This document shows, in pieces, positions 30,673 to 39,549 of a DNA stretch of 64,000 bases. This DNA comes from Photobacterium malacitanum (GTDB taxonomy: Bacteria > Pseudomonadota > Gammaproteobacteria > Enterobacterales > Vibrionaceae). The translations under genes were made by a program, and so were the position numbers. The number at the start of each line of letters is the position of its first letter. Positions within the stretch are counted from its first letter, which is position 1. The notes beneath the pieces were generated by a model. It was not told the origin of the DNA, did no database searches, and was given only the letters and a program-made list of their open reading frames with translations. The stretch spans positions 310,001 through 374,000 of the forward strand of contig NZ_FYAK01000003.1 in NCBI RefSeq assembly GCF_900185615.1. The letters are read 5' to 3'.

Positions 30673-31449
30673 GTGTTAGTCGATTCACATTGTCATCTTG
30701 ATAAACTTGATTATGACAAATTACATACAGGGATTGATGATGTATTAAATAAGGCCAAGGAACGTGGCGTTGAATATTTTCTGTCAGTAGGGGTTACATT
30801 AGCCGCCTTTCCTAAAATGATGGAGTTAATTGCACCTTACGATAACGTGTTTGCATCATGTGGTATTCACCCATTGGATGTAGAATCAGGTTATGATTCT
30901 GAGCAATTTAAAGCCTACGCTAGCCATGAAAAAGTGGTTGCGATTGGTGAAACTGGGCTTGATTATCACTACCAGCCAGAGACTGCGGAATTACAGCAAC
31001 AACTGTTCCGTGAGCAAGCGCGAGTGGCCGTTGAATTAAATAAGCCGTTAATTATTCATACTCGTATGGCGCGTGAAGATACGATGCGTATTTTACGTGA
31101 AGAAGGCGCAGAGAAGTGTGGTGGTGTGTTGCACTGCTTTACAGAAGACTTGGATATGGCATTAGCGGCAATTGAGCTAGGCTTTTATATCTCAATCTCG
31201 GGTATAGTTACCTTCAATACTGCCAGCGATCTGAAGAACGTTGTGAGCCAATTACCATTAGATCGGTTATTGGTTGAAACTGACTCCCCATTCTTAGCGC
31301 CAATCCCTTACCGCGGTAAGCAAAATCAACCTGCTTATACTCGTGAGGTGGCTGAATATATTGCGTTGCTAAAAGGTGTTTCTGTTGAGGAAGTTGAGCA
31401 AGCAACAACTAAAAACTTCTTTACCCTGTTTTCATTAGCGAAACAGTAA
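30673..31449 (+). CDS. ycfH: TatD family metal-dependent hydrolase (YcfH type)
   Basis: TIM-barrel metallo-hydrolase of the TatD DNase family; the YcfH member sits with holB. The 258-residue product has VDSHCHLD at the start, GETGLDYHY near residue 91, IIHTR near residue 128, LHCFTED near residue 153 and VETDSPFLAP near residue 202, which together hold the usual metal ligands. GTG start with GAGGAAAG 7 nt upstream. Physiological substrate uncertain; DNase or tRNA-repair activity is shown only for relatives. Confidence 0.93.
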   Translation: MLVDSHCHLDKLDYDKLHTGIDDVLNKAKERGVEYFLSVGVTLAAFPKMMELIAPYDNVFASCGIHPLDVESGYDSEQFKAYASHEKVVAIGETGLDYHYQPETAELQQQLFREQARVAVELNKPLIIHTRMAREDTMRILREEGAEKCGGVLHCFTEDLDMALAAIELGFYISISGIVTFNTASDLKNVVSQLPLDRLLVETDSPFLAPIPYRGKQNQPAYTREVAEYIALLKGVSVEEVEQATTKNFFTLFSLAKQ

Positions 31450-31471
31450 CAGTTATTGTTGGTATGACATT

Positions 31472-31501
31472 AAAGAGAAGCTTCGGCTTCTCTTTTTTTT
31501 T
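31472..31501 (+). terminator. Intrinsic terminator after tatD/ycfH
   Basis: AAAGAGAAGC (31472-31481) pairs with GCTTCTCTTT (31486-31495), UUCG loop, followed by T to 31501. Confidence 0.94.
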
Positions 31502-32230
31502 GGAGTAAGGGTAAGTAAAAGCAGGGTTGAATGACGAGACCCGTAATCACACTGTCGGAATTAATTATAGTCCTCGCGATTATTCGCTATAGGGAATGAT
31601 AAAGAAATTAGGGTAAGAGAAAACGGAGTAATAATTTATAAATTTTTTATTAACTATGTGACGACTGGTTATATTTATAACTGTTAGCGAATTAATTTTG
31701 GTTATTTAAACTAATATAAACACTGCAATTTGATTATTTTTTGATCGTGGTCGATAGTTGTATTCGCGATTCCAACGAATAAGAAAGTAGTATTTGTTGT
31801 TTTAGCTAGGTTAAATATTACGTTGTAGTCTAAATTGTATTCTTAATGGGATTTTTTGAGTTACATTGTGTTACTTTAGTTTCGTTTCTGTAATAAAAGT
31901 TTTATTATAATTACATTTTTTTGGTTTTATTATCAGTAATTTACGGCTCGTAGTGTGTTCTATGTGATCAATGTTCTATATTTTACATGTTATTTAAGTA
32001 TATTCTGGAAAAATCGGTCAAAAACGAGCAATATGCTAATGGGGATATGTTTGTGAAGAATGTTTTAATCAATTTATTATTAAAACCAGCTCAAATTAGA
32101 TTTATTAAAGTAGACGTTCACGTTATATCAAGCCCATATTAAGCTAATTAAATTAATAACTTATTACGTATGTACTAGTGAACGATTATTACATTCACTG
32201 GTATTTGTTTGAATATAAAAGGTAAAAATC
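31502..32230 (+). promoter_or_regulatory. Long AT-rich leader of the EIIBC gene
   Basis: About 730 nt with no open frame of note. It contains the 16-mer ATTATCAGTAATTTAC at 31929-31944, found again upstream of the next PTS gene. GTAAAAATC just before the ATG at 32231 is a weak ribosome site. The length suggests distal regulation or a long untranslated leader, but no known riboswitch was recognised. Confidence 0.45.
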
Positions 32231-33742
32231 ATGTCGAAAGATATTCAATCTTCAGCGGCGAAGATCCTTGAAGGGATTGGCGGTGCTGGTAACATTAAGT
32301 TTCTGACGTGCTGTGCAACGCGTTTACGTTTTGAATTAAACGATAACTCAATTGTAGATAAAGCCGCCTTAGATGCTATTCCTGAAGTAATGGGCTGTGT
32401 TCCTCAAAGTGGCGAGCGCTACCAAATTGTTGTTGGTGGCGGTGTTGCGACGATGCATAGTGCACTGCAACTGTTACTGGAACAGAGCAAAGCAAGTGGT
32501 AGTGCTGATAACACCAAAACTGAAACTAAAGCTGCGGCATCAAATGATGATGTAAAAGCCTCGCTACGTTCAAGTGGTGTTCGAGGTAAAGTTGCTTGGG
32601 TTGATGGTTTCTTTGAGTACCTTTCAGATTCGTTCCGTCCCATTTTAGGTATTTTACTTGGTGCATCATTAATTATTGCATTATGTGCGGTATTAGATGC
32701 GCTACACATTGTTGATTTCCGTGGTGATAAGTCTGCAGGTTGGGTCTTTGTCGATTCAATGTGGCATTCTGTATTCTACTTCTTGCCAATCATGGTTGCT
32801 TACAACGCATCGAAAAAACTGAAGGTTGACCCTTGGTTAGGTGCGGCGATCATGGGTGCATTAATGACACCAGATTTCCAAAAACTAACATCGCTAGCAT
32901 CTACATCATCAATTAAAGATGCGACACTAGGTACTGTCTCTCACGTAGCGCACGTGTTTGGTTTACCAATGCAACTTAATGATTACTCTGGTAACGTATT
33001 CGTGCCGTTGATCATGGTTGCTGTATTAGCACTTGTTTACCGCTTCTTAAAGAAGATTATTCCTGAAAACCTACACATGGTATTTGTACCATTCCTTTCT
33101 TTGATCATCATGATTCCGCTAACAGCGTTCTTGATTGGTCCACTAGGTGTATGGATTGGTACTTATTTAGGTCTTGGTTTAGCTTGGTTAAATACGCACG
33201 CACCGTTTGTGTTCGCGATTCTAATCCCATTATTGTACCCATTCCTTGTTCCATTGGGTCTACACTGGCCGCTAAACGCACTAATGTTAATGAACATTCA
33301 AACATTAGGTTACGATTTCATTCAAGGCCCTATGGGTGTATGGAACTTCGCGTGTTTCGGTGCAACAGCAGGTGTCTTGCTAATTTCTCTGCGTGAAAAA
33401 GATGCAACCATGCGTCAAACTGCTTCTGGTGCGTTAGCCGCTGGTCTATTTGGTGGTATTTCAGAGCCATCACTATATGGTATTCACTTACGCTTTAAGA
33501 AAGTTTACCCACGTTTACTTGCGGGTTGTTTAGCTGGTGGTGTAACGCTAGCTGTGCTTAGTTCTATGTACGGTAGTGTTAAAACTCAAGCGTTTGCATT
33601 TACGTCACTATTAACGATTCCAGTGTTCCACCCAATGTGGATTTACGCAGTATCAATTGCCGTTGCTTTTGTGGTGCCAATGATACTAATCGTTCTGTTT
33701 GATTACCGAACAGCAGAAGAAAAAGCAGAGCATAAAGAATAA
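32231..33742 (+). CDS. PTS permease EIIBC, glucose superfamily, IIB domain first
   Basis: Imports and phosphorylates a sugar at the inner membrane using phosphate from the PTS. The 503-residue product has an N-terminal IIB domain (about 1-90) with the phospho-cysteine in TCCATRLRF (Cys-28), a linker, then a IIC domain with about ten hydrophobic segments (about 125-495) and the signature GGISEPSLYGIHLRFKK. B-C order without a IIA domain is that of the beta-glucoside/sucrose/trehalose/MurP branch, which relies on a free IIA such as Crr. Substrate not assignable. It sits between tatD and the ptsG-like gene, whereas ptsG directly follows tatD in E. coli and V. cholerae. Confidence 0.85.
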   Translation: MSKDIQSSAAKILEGIGGAGNIKFLTCCATRLRFELNDNSIVDKAALDAIPEVMGCVPQSGERYQIVVGGGVATMHSALQLLLEQSKASGSADNTKTETKAAASNDDVKASLRSSGVRGKVAWVDGFFEYLSDSFRPILGILLGASLIIALCAVLDALHIVDFRGDKSAGWVFVDSMWHSVFYFLPIMVAYNASKKLKVDPWLGAAIMGALMTPDFQKLTSLASTSSIKDATLGTVSHVAHVFGLPMQLNDYSGNVFVPLIMVAVLALVYRFLKKIIPENLHMVFVPFLSLIIMIPLTAFLIGPLGVWIGTYLGLGLAWLNTHAPFVFAILIPLLYPFLVPLGLHWPLNALMLMNIQTLGYDFIQGPMGVWNFACFGATAGVLLISLREKDATMRQTASGALAAGLFGGISEPSLYGIHLRFKKVYPRLLAGCLAGGVTLAVLSSMYGSVKTQAFAFTSLLTIPVFHPMWIYAVSIAVAFVVPMILIVLFDYRTAEEKAEHKE

Positions 33743-33765
33743 GTTTATTTTTTATCCATTAGTTT

Positions 33766-33798
33766 AAAATCCCGTGATGAAAATCACGGGATTTTTTT
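33766..33798 (+). terminator. Intrinsic terminator after the EIIBC gene
   Basis: A 13-bp perfect stem, AAAATCCCGTGAT with ATCACGGGATTTT, closed by a GAAA tetraloop and followed by T to 33798. Confidence 0.94.
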
Positions 33799-33928
33799 AT
33801 GCGTAACAAACAATACTTCAACAATAATGAATAGCCTAATAAGCTTTTTTATTTGGTGATGGTTGTTATAAAAATATTAATAACTAGTTTGTGGTATTTA
33901 AAATAAAGTAGGCTGTCGTCATTTTTTA

Positions 33929-34349
33929 TGATTTATAAATTAGAAATGTAATAGCTGAAAGATTATATAAAAAGTTAAATTCCAACCTAATATTACAATC
34001 AATTAACAAATGTCACTTATTATTGATGTTACATAGGTTACAAAGGTTACTTGTTAGAGAGGAAGTAAATTGTTTTAATTAGCTGAGTTGATGACTTTTT
34101 ATTCTTAATTATCAGTAATTTACACTTAAGTTTTTAATATTAAACGTAATTGTTTCATTGTGATCTGTATTAAAATTTGCAACTATAAATAATTACTTAT
34201 TTGTAACTTTGACAGCCATCAAGTTATATTACCAGCCGCATTTTATACTAATGCTCGAAATAGACATAAAACAGGATTAGCAAAATGACTACGGGGGTAT
34301 GTCGCTAATGCTGAGTCTTATTTTAAATTAATATACTCAGGAGCAAACA
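33929..34349 (+). promoter_or_regulatory. Leader and promoter region upstream of the small ORF and ptsG-like gene
   Basis: It contains the 16-mer ATTATCAGTAATTTAC (34108-34123) shared with the previous PTS leader; three GTTAC words at an exact 9-nt period (34028, 34037, 34046); a candidate -10 TATACT at 34244-34249; and two inverted repeats after it, ATTAGC/GCTAAT (34276-34281, 34304-34309) and CTGAGT/ACTCAG (34311-34316, 34335-34340). The second stem ends directly at the GGAG of the small ORF. Roles are inferred only. Confidence 0.45.
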
Positions 34350-34442
34350 ATGTTCACTAACGCAATTACCATTGGTAATTGGAGCTGGTCTCTAACCGCG
34401 AAAGTGTTCAGCAAATGCTTATTTGTTTTGAAAATGATTTAG
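34350..34442 (+). CDS. Possible 30-residue leader peptide or small protein upstream of the ptsG-like gene
   Basis: ATG at 34350 opens a 30-codon frame ending at TAG 34440-34442; the peptide starts MFTNAITIGNWSWSLTAKV and is hydrophobic/aromatic with two Trp and a few Lys. CAGGAGC lies 6-12 nt before the ATG, one of the best ribosome sites in this part of the window, and a stem-loop ends right at it. A weak GAGAC/GTCTC hairpin follows the stop. It lies 72 nt before the ptsG-like start. Small proteins linked to ptsG control exist (SgrT in enterics, VcdP in V. cholerae), but I do not claim homology. Moderate to low certainty. Confidence 0.4.
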   Translation: MFTNAITIGNWSWSLTAKVFSKCLFVLKMI

Positions 34443-34514
34443 AAAAAGAGACGCAATAAAGTCTCATATTTATTTCATCGACAAGTTTAGAGTCCATCTC
34501 AAGGAGAGAAGGTA

Positions 34515-36134
34515 ATGAAAGCCTTTTTCAGTAAGTTATCTCAAGCGGTAATGCTACCGATAGCCTTACTACCAGCCGCTGGTATTATGCTAGGGCTTGG
34601 TGGTAGTTTTACTAACCAAAGTATGATTGATGCGTACCAGATTGGTATTTTGCAAGACGGAACACTTTTAAATAGTTTCCTACAGGTTATGACCGCAGCT
34701 GGCGGTATCGTCTTTGCAAACCTACCATTAATGTTCGCACTTGCAATTGCAATTGGTTTTGCACGTGCAGAGAAAGGTGCTGCTGCGCTGGCTGCGACGA
34801 TTGCATACCTAGTAATGAACGTTGCTATCGCTAAAACACTGACTGTTGCCGGTATGGTTGATACTACCAACAACACCGTTATGCTAATGGGCAACCATTA
34901 TGCAGGCGTACTAGCTGACGTATTAGGTATTCACAATACGCTAAGTATGGGTGTGTTTGGTGGTCTTATTGCTGGTGGTATCACTGTTATTCTGCATAAC
35001 AAATACCATGACATTAAGTTACCTGAATTCCTAGGCTTCTTTGGTGGTGCACGTTTCGTACCGATTATTAGTGCATTCTCAGCATTATTCTACGGTATTG
35101 CGTTAGTATTTATCTGGCCATACATTGGTGCTGCATTTGGTTCTATCGGTGCAACACTTGGTGAAATGACAGCTTCTGGTCACGGTTACATTGCATCATT
35201 CATTTTCGGTATTATCGAACGTGCATTGATTCCTGTTGGTCTACACCATGTTTTCTATCTACCACTATGGCAGACAGAAATCGGTGGTACTGCTGAAATC
35301 GCAGGCCATGTATTTAAGGGTACTCAAAACATCTTCTTTGGCTCGTTAGCAAACGGTGATTACTCTCAATTCTCTTCAACTAACTTTATGACTGGTAAGT
35401 TCCCATTCATGATGTTTGGTCTACCTGCTGCAGCTTACGCGATGTACACTGTTGCTGATAAAGAAAACAAGAAAGCCGTTGGTGGTCTATTGTTCTCTGT
35501 TGCACTAACAGCGTTCCTAACTGGTATTACAGAGCCAATTGAATTCACATTCTTGTTCTTGTCTGCACCACTTTACTACTTCATTCACGTGCCACTAGCC
35601 GGTCTATCATTTATGATTATGGACTTACTAAACGTGAAAGTGGGTATGACATTCAGCGGTGGTTTCATTGACTTCGCACTATTTGGTATGTTGCCTGGTC
35701 TAACGGGTACAGAGAACCATTGGTACTACATTCCACTACTTGGTCTAATTTACGGTCCTGTATACTTCTTGTTGTTCCGTTGGTTCATTTTGAAGTTCGA
35801 TGTGAAAACACCGGGTCGTAAGGGTAGTGCTGTTGCCGTTGTTCGTAAGCAAGATTACCATGCCTCAAAAGCTGCTGGTGGCGCTAATGACTCTCAAGCT
35901 GAAGCGATGATTGAAGCTCTTGGCGGTAAAGACAATATTGTTGATGTAGATGCATGTATTACTCGTTTACGTATCACTGTTAAAGATGGTGATTTAGTAA
36001 AAGACAACCAATTCTGGACTGAGCACTTAGGCGCGAAAGGTTTAGTGAAAGTCGGTAATACTGGTATTCAAGCAATCTACGGTGCACAAGCTGCAGGCTT
36101 TAAAGCACAGATTAACGCTAAACTAGGTAAGTAA
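34515..36134 (+). CDS. ptsG: PTS permease EIICB, glucose/maltose type
   Basis: Sugar-transporting PTS permease of the glucose family with IIC first. The 539-residue product starts LSQAVMLPIALLPAAGIMLG, has RFVPIIS near residue 180, IERALIPVGLHHVFYLPLW near residue 235, the conserved FLTGITEPIEFTFLF near residue 335, the linker KTPGRK, and a C-terminal IIB domain with the phospho-cysteine in DACITRLRI near residue 480. This order equals PtsG, NagE and MalX. The tatD-PTS neighbourhood supports ptsG, but glucose, maltose or N-acetylglucosamine specificity is not proven. AGGAGAG precedes the ATG. An RDD protein follows after 7 nt. Confidence 0.82.
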   Translation: MKAFFSKLSQAVMLPIALLPAAGIMLGLGGSFTNQSMIDAYQIGILQDGTLLNSFLQVMTAAGGIVFANLPLMFALAIAIGFARAEKGAAALAATIAYLVMNVAIAKTLTVAGMVDTTNNTVMLMGNHYAGVLADVLGIHNTLSMGVFGGLIAGGITVILHNKYHDIKLPEFLGFFGGARFVPIISAFSALFYGIALVFIWPYIGAAFGSIGATLGEMTASGHGYIASFIFGIIERALIPVGLHHVFYLPLWQTEIGGTAEIAGHVFKGTQNIFFGSLANGDYSQFSSTNFMTGKFPFMMFGLPAAAYAMYTVADKENKKAVGGLLFSVALTAFLTGITEPIEFTFLFLSAPLYYFIHVPLAGLSFMIMDLLNVKVGMTFSGGFIDFALFGMLPGLTGTENHWYYIPLLGLIYGPVYFLLFRWFILKFDVKTPGRKGSAVAVVRKQDYHASKAAGGANDSQAEAMIEALGGKDNIVDVDACITRLRITVKDGDLVKDNQFWTEHLGAKGLVKVGNTGIQAIYGAQAAGFKAQINAKLGK

Positions 36135-36141
36135 GAACGCA

Positions 36142-36609
36142 ATGGGCTTTACATTGAAATACCGGCGCATCGGTACCTTCATGATTGATATGGCAATTGT
36201 TCAGATGTTCGCGATGGTTGGTCGCGACATCTACCTTAGTGTGATTGCTTATATTTCAAAGGGTACAGGGATGACGCTTTCGTTAAACGATAGCATTGCT
36301 TTACCAGCATTATTGCTATTGTTTATTGGTTTAATGTTGTTATTTATTGGTGTCTTTATGGGCTATCAATGGATCTGTTATCGCTTATTAGGCACGTCAT
36401 TATCACGTTATCTACTGAGTGTGCAGGTGGTTTCGACAGATGATAAGCCATTGACGAAGCAACGTTACTTAAAGCGTGAGTTTAATAAAATTTACCTTTG
36501 TGTCGCAACGTTGGGGTTATATCCACTTTATTGTGGTGCTCAATATTTAGCTTTTTCAAATCCACCGATGCATGATCGTACCAACCATACAACGGTTGTT
36601 GAACGTTGA
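36142..36609 (+). CDS. RDD family membrane protein
   Basis: Small integral membrane protein of the RDD family, mostly uncharacterised and in some bacteria linked to ion or sodium/proton exchange. The 155-residue product begins YRRIGTFMIDMAIV, the RDD-type Arg-Asp start, and has three to four hydrophobic segments (about 15-35, 50-75, 120-135). It starts 7 nt after the ptsG-like gene, so the two are cotranscribed; whether it helps the permease is unknown. A terminator follows. Confidence 0.8.
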   Translation: MGFTLKYRRIGTFMIDMAIVQMFAMVGRDIYLSVIAYISKGTGMTLSLNDSIALPALLLLFIGLMLLFIGVFMGYQWICYRLLGTSLSRYLLSVQVVSTDDKPLTKQRYLKREFNKIYLCVATLGLYPLYCGAQYLAFSNPPMHDRTNHTTVVER

Positions 36610-36643
36610 TTTAATCCGCACTTAACCTTGGTTATAGAGATAT

Positions 36644-36687
36644 AAACCGCAGCTATTTCACATTGTGAAGCGCTGCGGTTTTTTTTT
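36644..36687 (+). terminator. Intrinsic terminator after the ptsG-RDD operon
   Basis: AAACCGCAGC (36644-36653) pairs with GCTGCGGTTT (36672-36681); the loop holds a second small stem TTCAC/GTGAA; T continues to 36687. Confidence 0.9.
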
Positions 36688-36709
36688 GATCTGTTGATGC
36701 TTGTGGCAG

Positions 36710-36733
36710 AAAAAAGCCAGCACAAGGCTGGCT
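36710..36733 (-). terminator. Intrinsic terminator after lysO
   Basis: On the minus strand AGCCAGC and GCTGGCT form a 7-bp stem with a 5-nt loop and six T, 20 nt after the lysO stop. Confidence 0.88.
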
Positions 36734-36752
36734 ATCAACGCAGAGGGTCGGT

Positions 36753-37652
36753 TTATAAAGAGATAAAGAACAGAATTAAAACCGGAACTAATAAACTTAA
36801 AATAAAGCCACTGACAATCGCGATCGGTACACAGCGGATTCCGCCACAGTTTTGAATAACCGGTAGGGTAAAGTCCATTGCGGTCGCGCCAGCATAACCA
36901 ATCGCCGTGTTTGGATAGCGGTTAATTAATAATGGAATAATGATCAGTGCCAGTATTTCGCGAAGTAATTCATTTAAGAATGCAGCTCCGCCGTAGATAC
37001 TGCCTAAGCCATCACCAATAAGAATGCCTGCCAATGAATACCATCCAAATCCAGATGCCATAGCTAAGCCGTTATTTATTGGAATATCGAGTACTAATGC
37101 TGCAATAACACCGCCTAACAATGATGTTACTAAGATCACCGCAGCAATAATAACCCCTTTCTTATTGAGTATGATTTGTTTGAGGGTCATGCCACTATTA
37201 CGTAGCTGAATACCAATAAAAAACAGTAGCAATAGTAAAATGTTCTCACTGGCTTGTTCTACCCACGATAGATCAACATTGAGCAGTAAGCCAACGACTA
37301 ATCCAAGTGCTACCACAACCACTAATTTAGCGGATTCTAACCCCATTTTTATCAATGGTAATTTACGTTGAACATGTGAAGTTGGCGTGGGCCATAACCG
37401 ATCAAGCCAAGGTAATGCGAGTAGGTTACATACCGAAATGGAGATGAAAAAGGTGAAGGTATATAACAGGATTTGGCTCAAATTCTGACTAAGATTATCA
37501 AGTCCTGCCAAGCTGAGTCCCATTAGAGCTAAGATCACTAATACTAACCGGCTGGTTTGGGTATTAATAAACTCAAGGATATTGTTTTTTTTGATTGGGA
37601 TTAAATATCCCAGCACCAATGGTAAAAAAATCAGCAGAATCCCTGATAACAT
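36753..37652 (-). CDS. lysO: Lysine exporter LysO (YbjE family)
   Basis: Inner-membrane exporter; E. coli YbjE/LysO exports L-lysine and thialysine. The 299-residue product is all hydrophobic segments, with GIQLRNSGMTLKQIILNKKG near residue 145, MASGFGWYSLAGILI near residue 198 and TAMDFTLPVIQNCGG near residue 255, each closely matching E. coli. Length is the same (299). Single gene with its own terminator. Confident for family; lysine specificity follows from homology. Confidence 0.92.
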   Translation of the reverse strand: MLSGILLIFLPLVLGYLIPIKKNNILEFINTQTSRLVLVILALMGLSLAGLDNLSQNLSQILLYTFTFFISISVCNLLALPWLDRLWPTPTSHVQRKLPLIKMGLESAKLVVVVALGLVVGLLLNVDLSWVEQASENILLLLLFFIGIQLRNSGMTLKQIILNKKGVIIAAVILVTSLLGGVIAALVLDIPINNGLAMASGFGWYSLAGILIGDGLGSIYGGAAFLNELLREILALIIIPLLINRYPNTAIGYAGATAMDFTLPVIQNCGGIRCVPIAIVSGFILSLLVPVLILFFISL

Positions 37653-37897
37653 ATTTATCCTTAAATGTATAAAACTGCGTTGAAAGAGGAATTATTAATA
37701 TCTTAAAACAATGCTGCGGTAACAACATCATAATAAGTGCTTAAAGATTAAGCGTTGAATTTGTGGCGAATATAACATAAAGCAGTAGAAAGAATATAGA
37801 TATCAATGGGGAAACCGTTGCGGTAAATGTGTCGAAAAGTGTATACAGATGTGTCAATACGAATCGCCTAATCAATGCATTAGACGAACGTAGATAT

Positions 37898-38839
37898 TTA
37901 ATAACAATGATTGCAGTGGTACTCGATACCGCAATTCTGAATGATTTGTTTTAATTGATTATCAAATTCAAATGGGGACATGTTGGTTAGTTCATACATC
38001 ACTTCTGCACCAGCGAGATCTAATTCCACTTCATGCTCATTGATTGCAGCATCATTAGCTTTAAATAACAGCAAGTGATGTGCCATACGGGCAATAGTTA
38101 AATAGCTTATTTCACTGTCATGGTGAGTGGTGATCGGATTGGTTGCAACCGTAATATAATCAGCATCAAACCCCCACTGAGTCAGAACTATTTTACTGGC
38201 TAATGCGCAGTTATCCTGAAAAATATATTTAGCGATATTAAAGTCTAAATAGTTACCTTGTTTAATAAAATTTGCATATTCATTAATGAGTCCAAATAAA
38301 CCAATATCAGCTAATAGTCCCGTTAATAATGCTTTTTCTGGTTCAAGCTTTAACTGTTTATTACTGTGCTTATGCATTCTTTGGCAAATAAGCGCCATGG
38401 TTGCGGCAAATTGACGGGAGTGAAAAGCACTATTTTTAAGTAATTGGTTACATTCAATGTTTTCAATGGTGGTATTTTTTAATGAATATATAGTTTGAGC
38501 TGTAATGATATCTCTAATTCGAAAAATACCTAAACGTGATACTGCCGTGAGAATATCGTGACAAGTGATATTACGCCGATTAAAAAGAGTAGAGTTTGCA
38601 GTACGAATAATATTAGCTGTTAATACTGGATCATTAATTAATAAATTAGCTACGTCATGGATTGTAGTTTCCGAATTTTCACATAACCGATTTAAAGTTA
38701 ATAGCGTATCAGGAATGGATGGTAAGGTTAATCGGTTATAGCGTGCTGCTTTTTTTATTGAATGACAAAGATTCGACTGAATGGCGCGAATATGGTGGTG
38801 GTTATTGGGTTCCAGCCAAAAAAAGGATAAATGTGGCAT
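37898..38839 (-). CDS. HDOD domain protein
   Basis: HDOD domains are HD-like helical folds without a full metal site, used in signalling (chemotaxis, natural competence and c-di-GMP related proteins). In the 313-residue product the domain covers about 40-235: LPSIPDTLLTLNRLCENSET, then VANLLINDPVLTANIIRTAN near residue 85, and LTGLLADIGLFGLINEY near residue 180 in place of the HDIG of true HD hydrolases. The last third is not assigned. No clear ribosome site precedes the ATG, so the start is uncertain. Same strand as the LON-domain gene 119 nt upstream. A pathway cannot be given. Confidence 0.75.
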   Translation of the reverse strand: MPHLSFFWLEPNNHHHIRAIQSNLCHSIKKAARYNRLTLPSIPDTLLTLNRLCENSETTIHDVANLLINDPVLTANIIRTANSTLFNRRNITCHDILTAVSRLGIFRIRDIITAQTIYSLKNTTIENIECNQLLKNSAFHSRQFAATMALICQRMHKHSNKQLKLEPEKALLTGLLADIGLFGLINEYANFIKQGNYLDFNIAKYIFQDNCALASKIVLTQWGFDADYITVATNPITTHHDSEISYLTIARMAHHLLLFKANDAAINEHEVELDLAGAEVMYELTNMSPFEFDNQLKQIIQNCGIEYHCNHCY

Positions 38840-38958
38840 TGAATAATTACAGTGGTAAGAGGTGGTATCAGTGTACGCATTGTTGGCTCATGCACAAAGT
38901 GGCAACTGCTGTTTTTTTGACGCAGTTAACGCTTGAGTTGCTGAATAATGGCATTATT

Positions 38959-39549
38959 TTAATTATTAATTAAGTGATGGTTTTGCAATAATTGTAATAA
39001 AAAACTGATCGTCATATTTGCGTTTGGATGATGAATTAAAGATTGCTTATATTTGATATCGATTGGTAATACTTCTAGCCAGCGTTGGCATACCCATGTC
39101 GCATTATCATAGCTAGTTTGCTGATAGAGGTGGCTAATTTCGGGTATTGAGTTAAATAACAGCTGCAGTTTATCTGCTAATAGTTGGCTATCATTATTGA
39201 TGTTAATTGGAAGCCACTGAACACAAGGCTTATAGGTGGCTGTCAGTAAATTATCATAAGCCATAGTGAGGGTTGAAACTGATATTGTGTTTATACCTTT
39301 GACGGTCACTTCTAATAATCCATTATCTAGAGTATTAAAATCGATGATTGATACTGTCGTGGCGATAGCTGGAATGTGGCGAATTGTCTCTGGCTCATGA
39401 TTGGGTGCAATCATACCTAGTGCGAATGGACGCTTATTTGTCATGGCCTCTGTTACCATTCGAATATCACACACTCTTGAAATAACCAATTTAAGTCGTC
39501 CACCGGGCAAGAGATGCTGGCTATGTGGCAATAATGCGATGGTATTCAT
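38959..39549 (-). CDS. LON substrate-binding domain protein, no protease domain
   Basis: The 196-residue product resembles the N-terminal LON/PUA-like domain used by Lon protease for substrate recognition: it opens IALLPHSQHLLPGGRLKLVI, has ALGMIAPNH near residue 43 and VSIIDFNTLDNGLLEVTVKG near residue 86, then a helical part. There is no AAA+ or Ser/Lys protease domain. Stand-alone LON-domain proteins are common in gammaproteobacteria, with unknown roles. It precedes the HDOD gene on the same strand. Confidence 0.75.
   Translation of the reverse strand: MNTIALLPHSQHLLPGGRLKLVISRVCDIRMVTEAMTNKRPFALGMIAPNHEPETIRHIPAIATTVSIIDFNTLDNGLLEVTVKGINTISVSTLTMAYDNLLTATYKPCVQWLPININNDSQLLADKLQLLFNSIPEISHLYQQTSYDNATWVCQRWLEVLPIDIKYKQSLIHHPNANMTISFLLQLLQNHHLINN

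Noticed and set aside
38719..38973. 84-codon plus-strand frame over the HDOD gene start
   Set aside because: Antisense to the HDOD reading frame and without motif or ribosome site.
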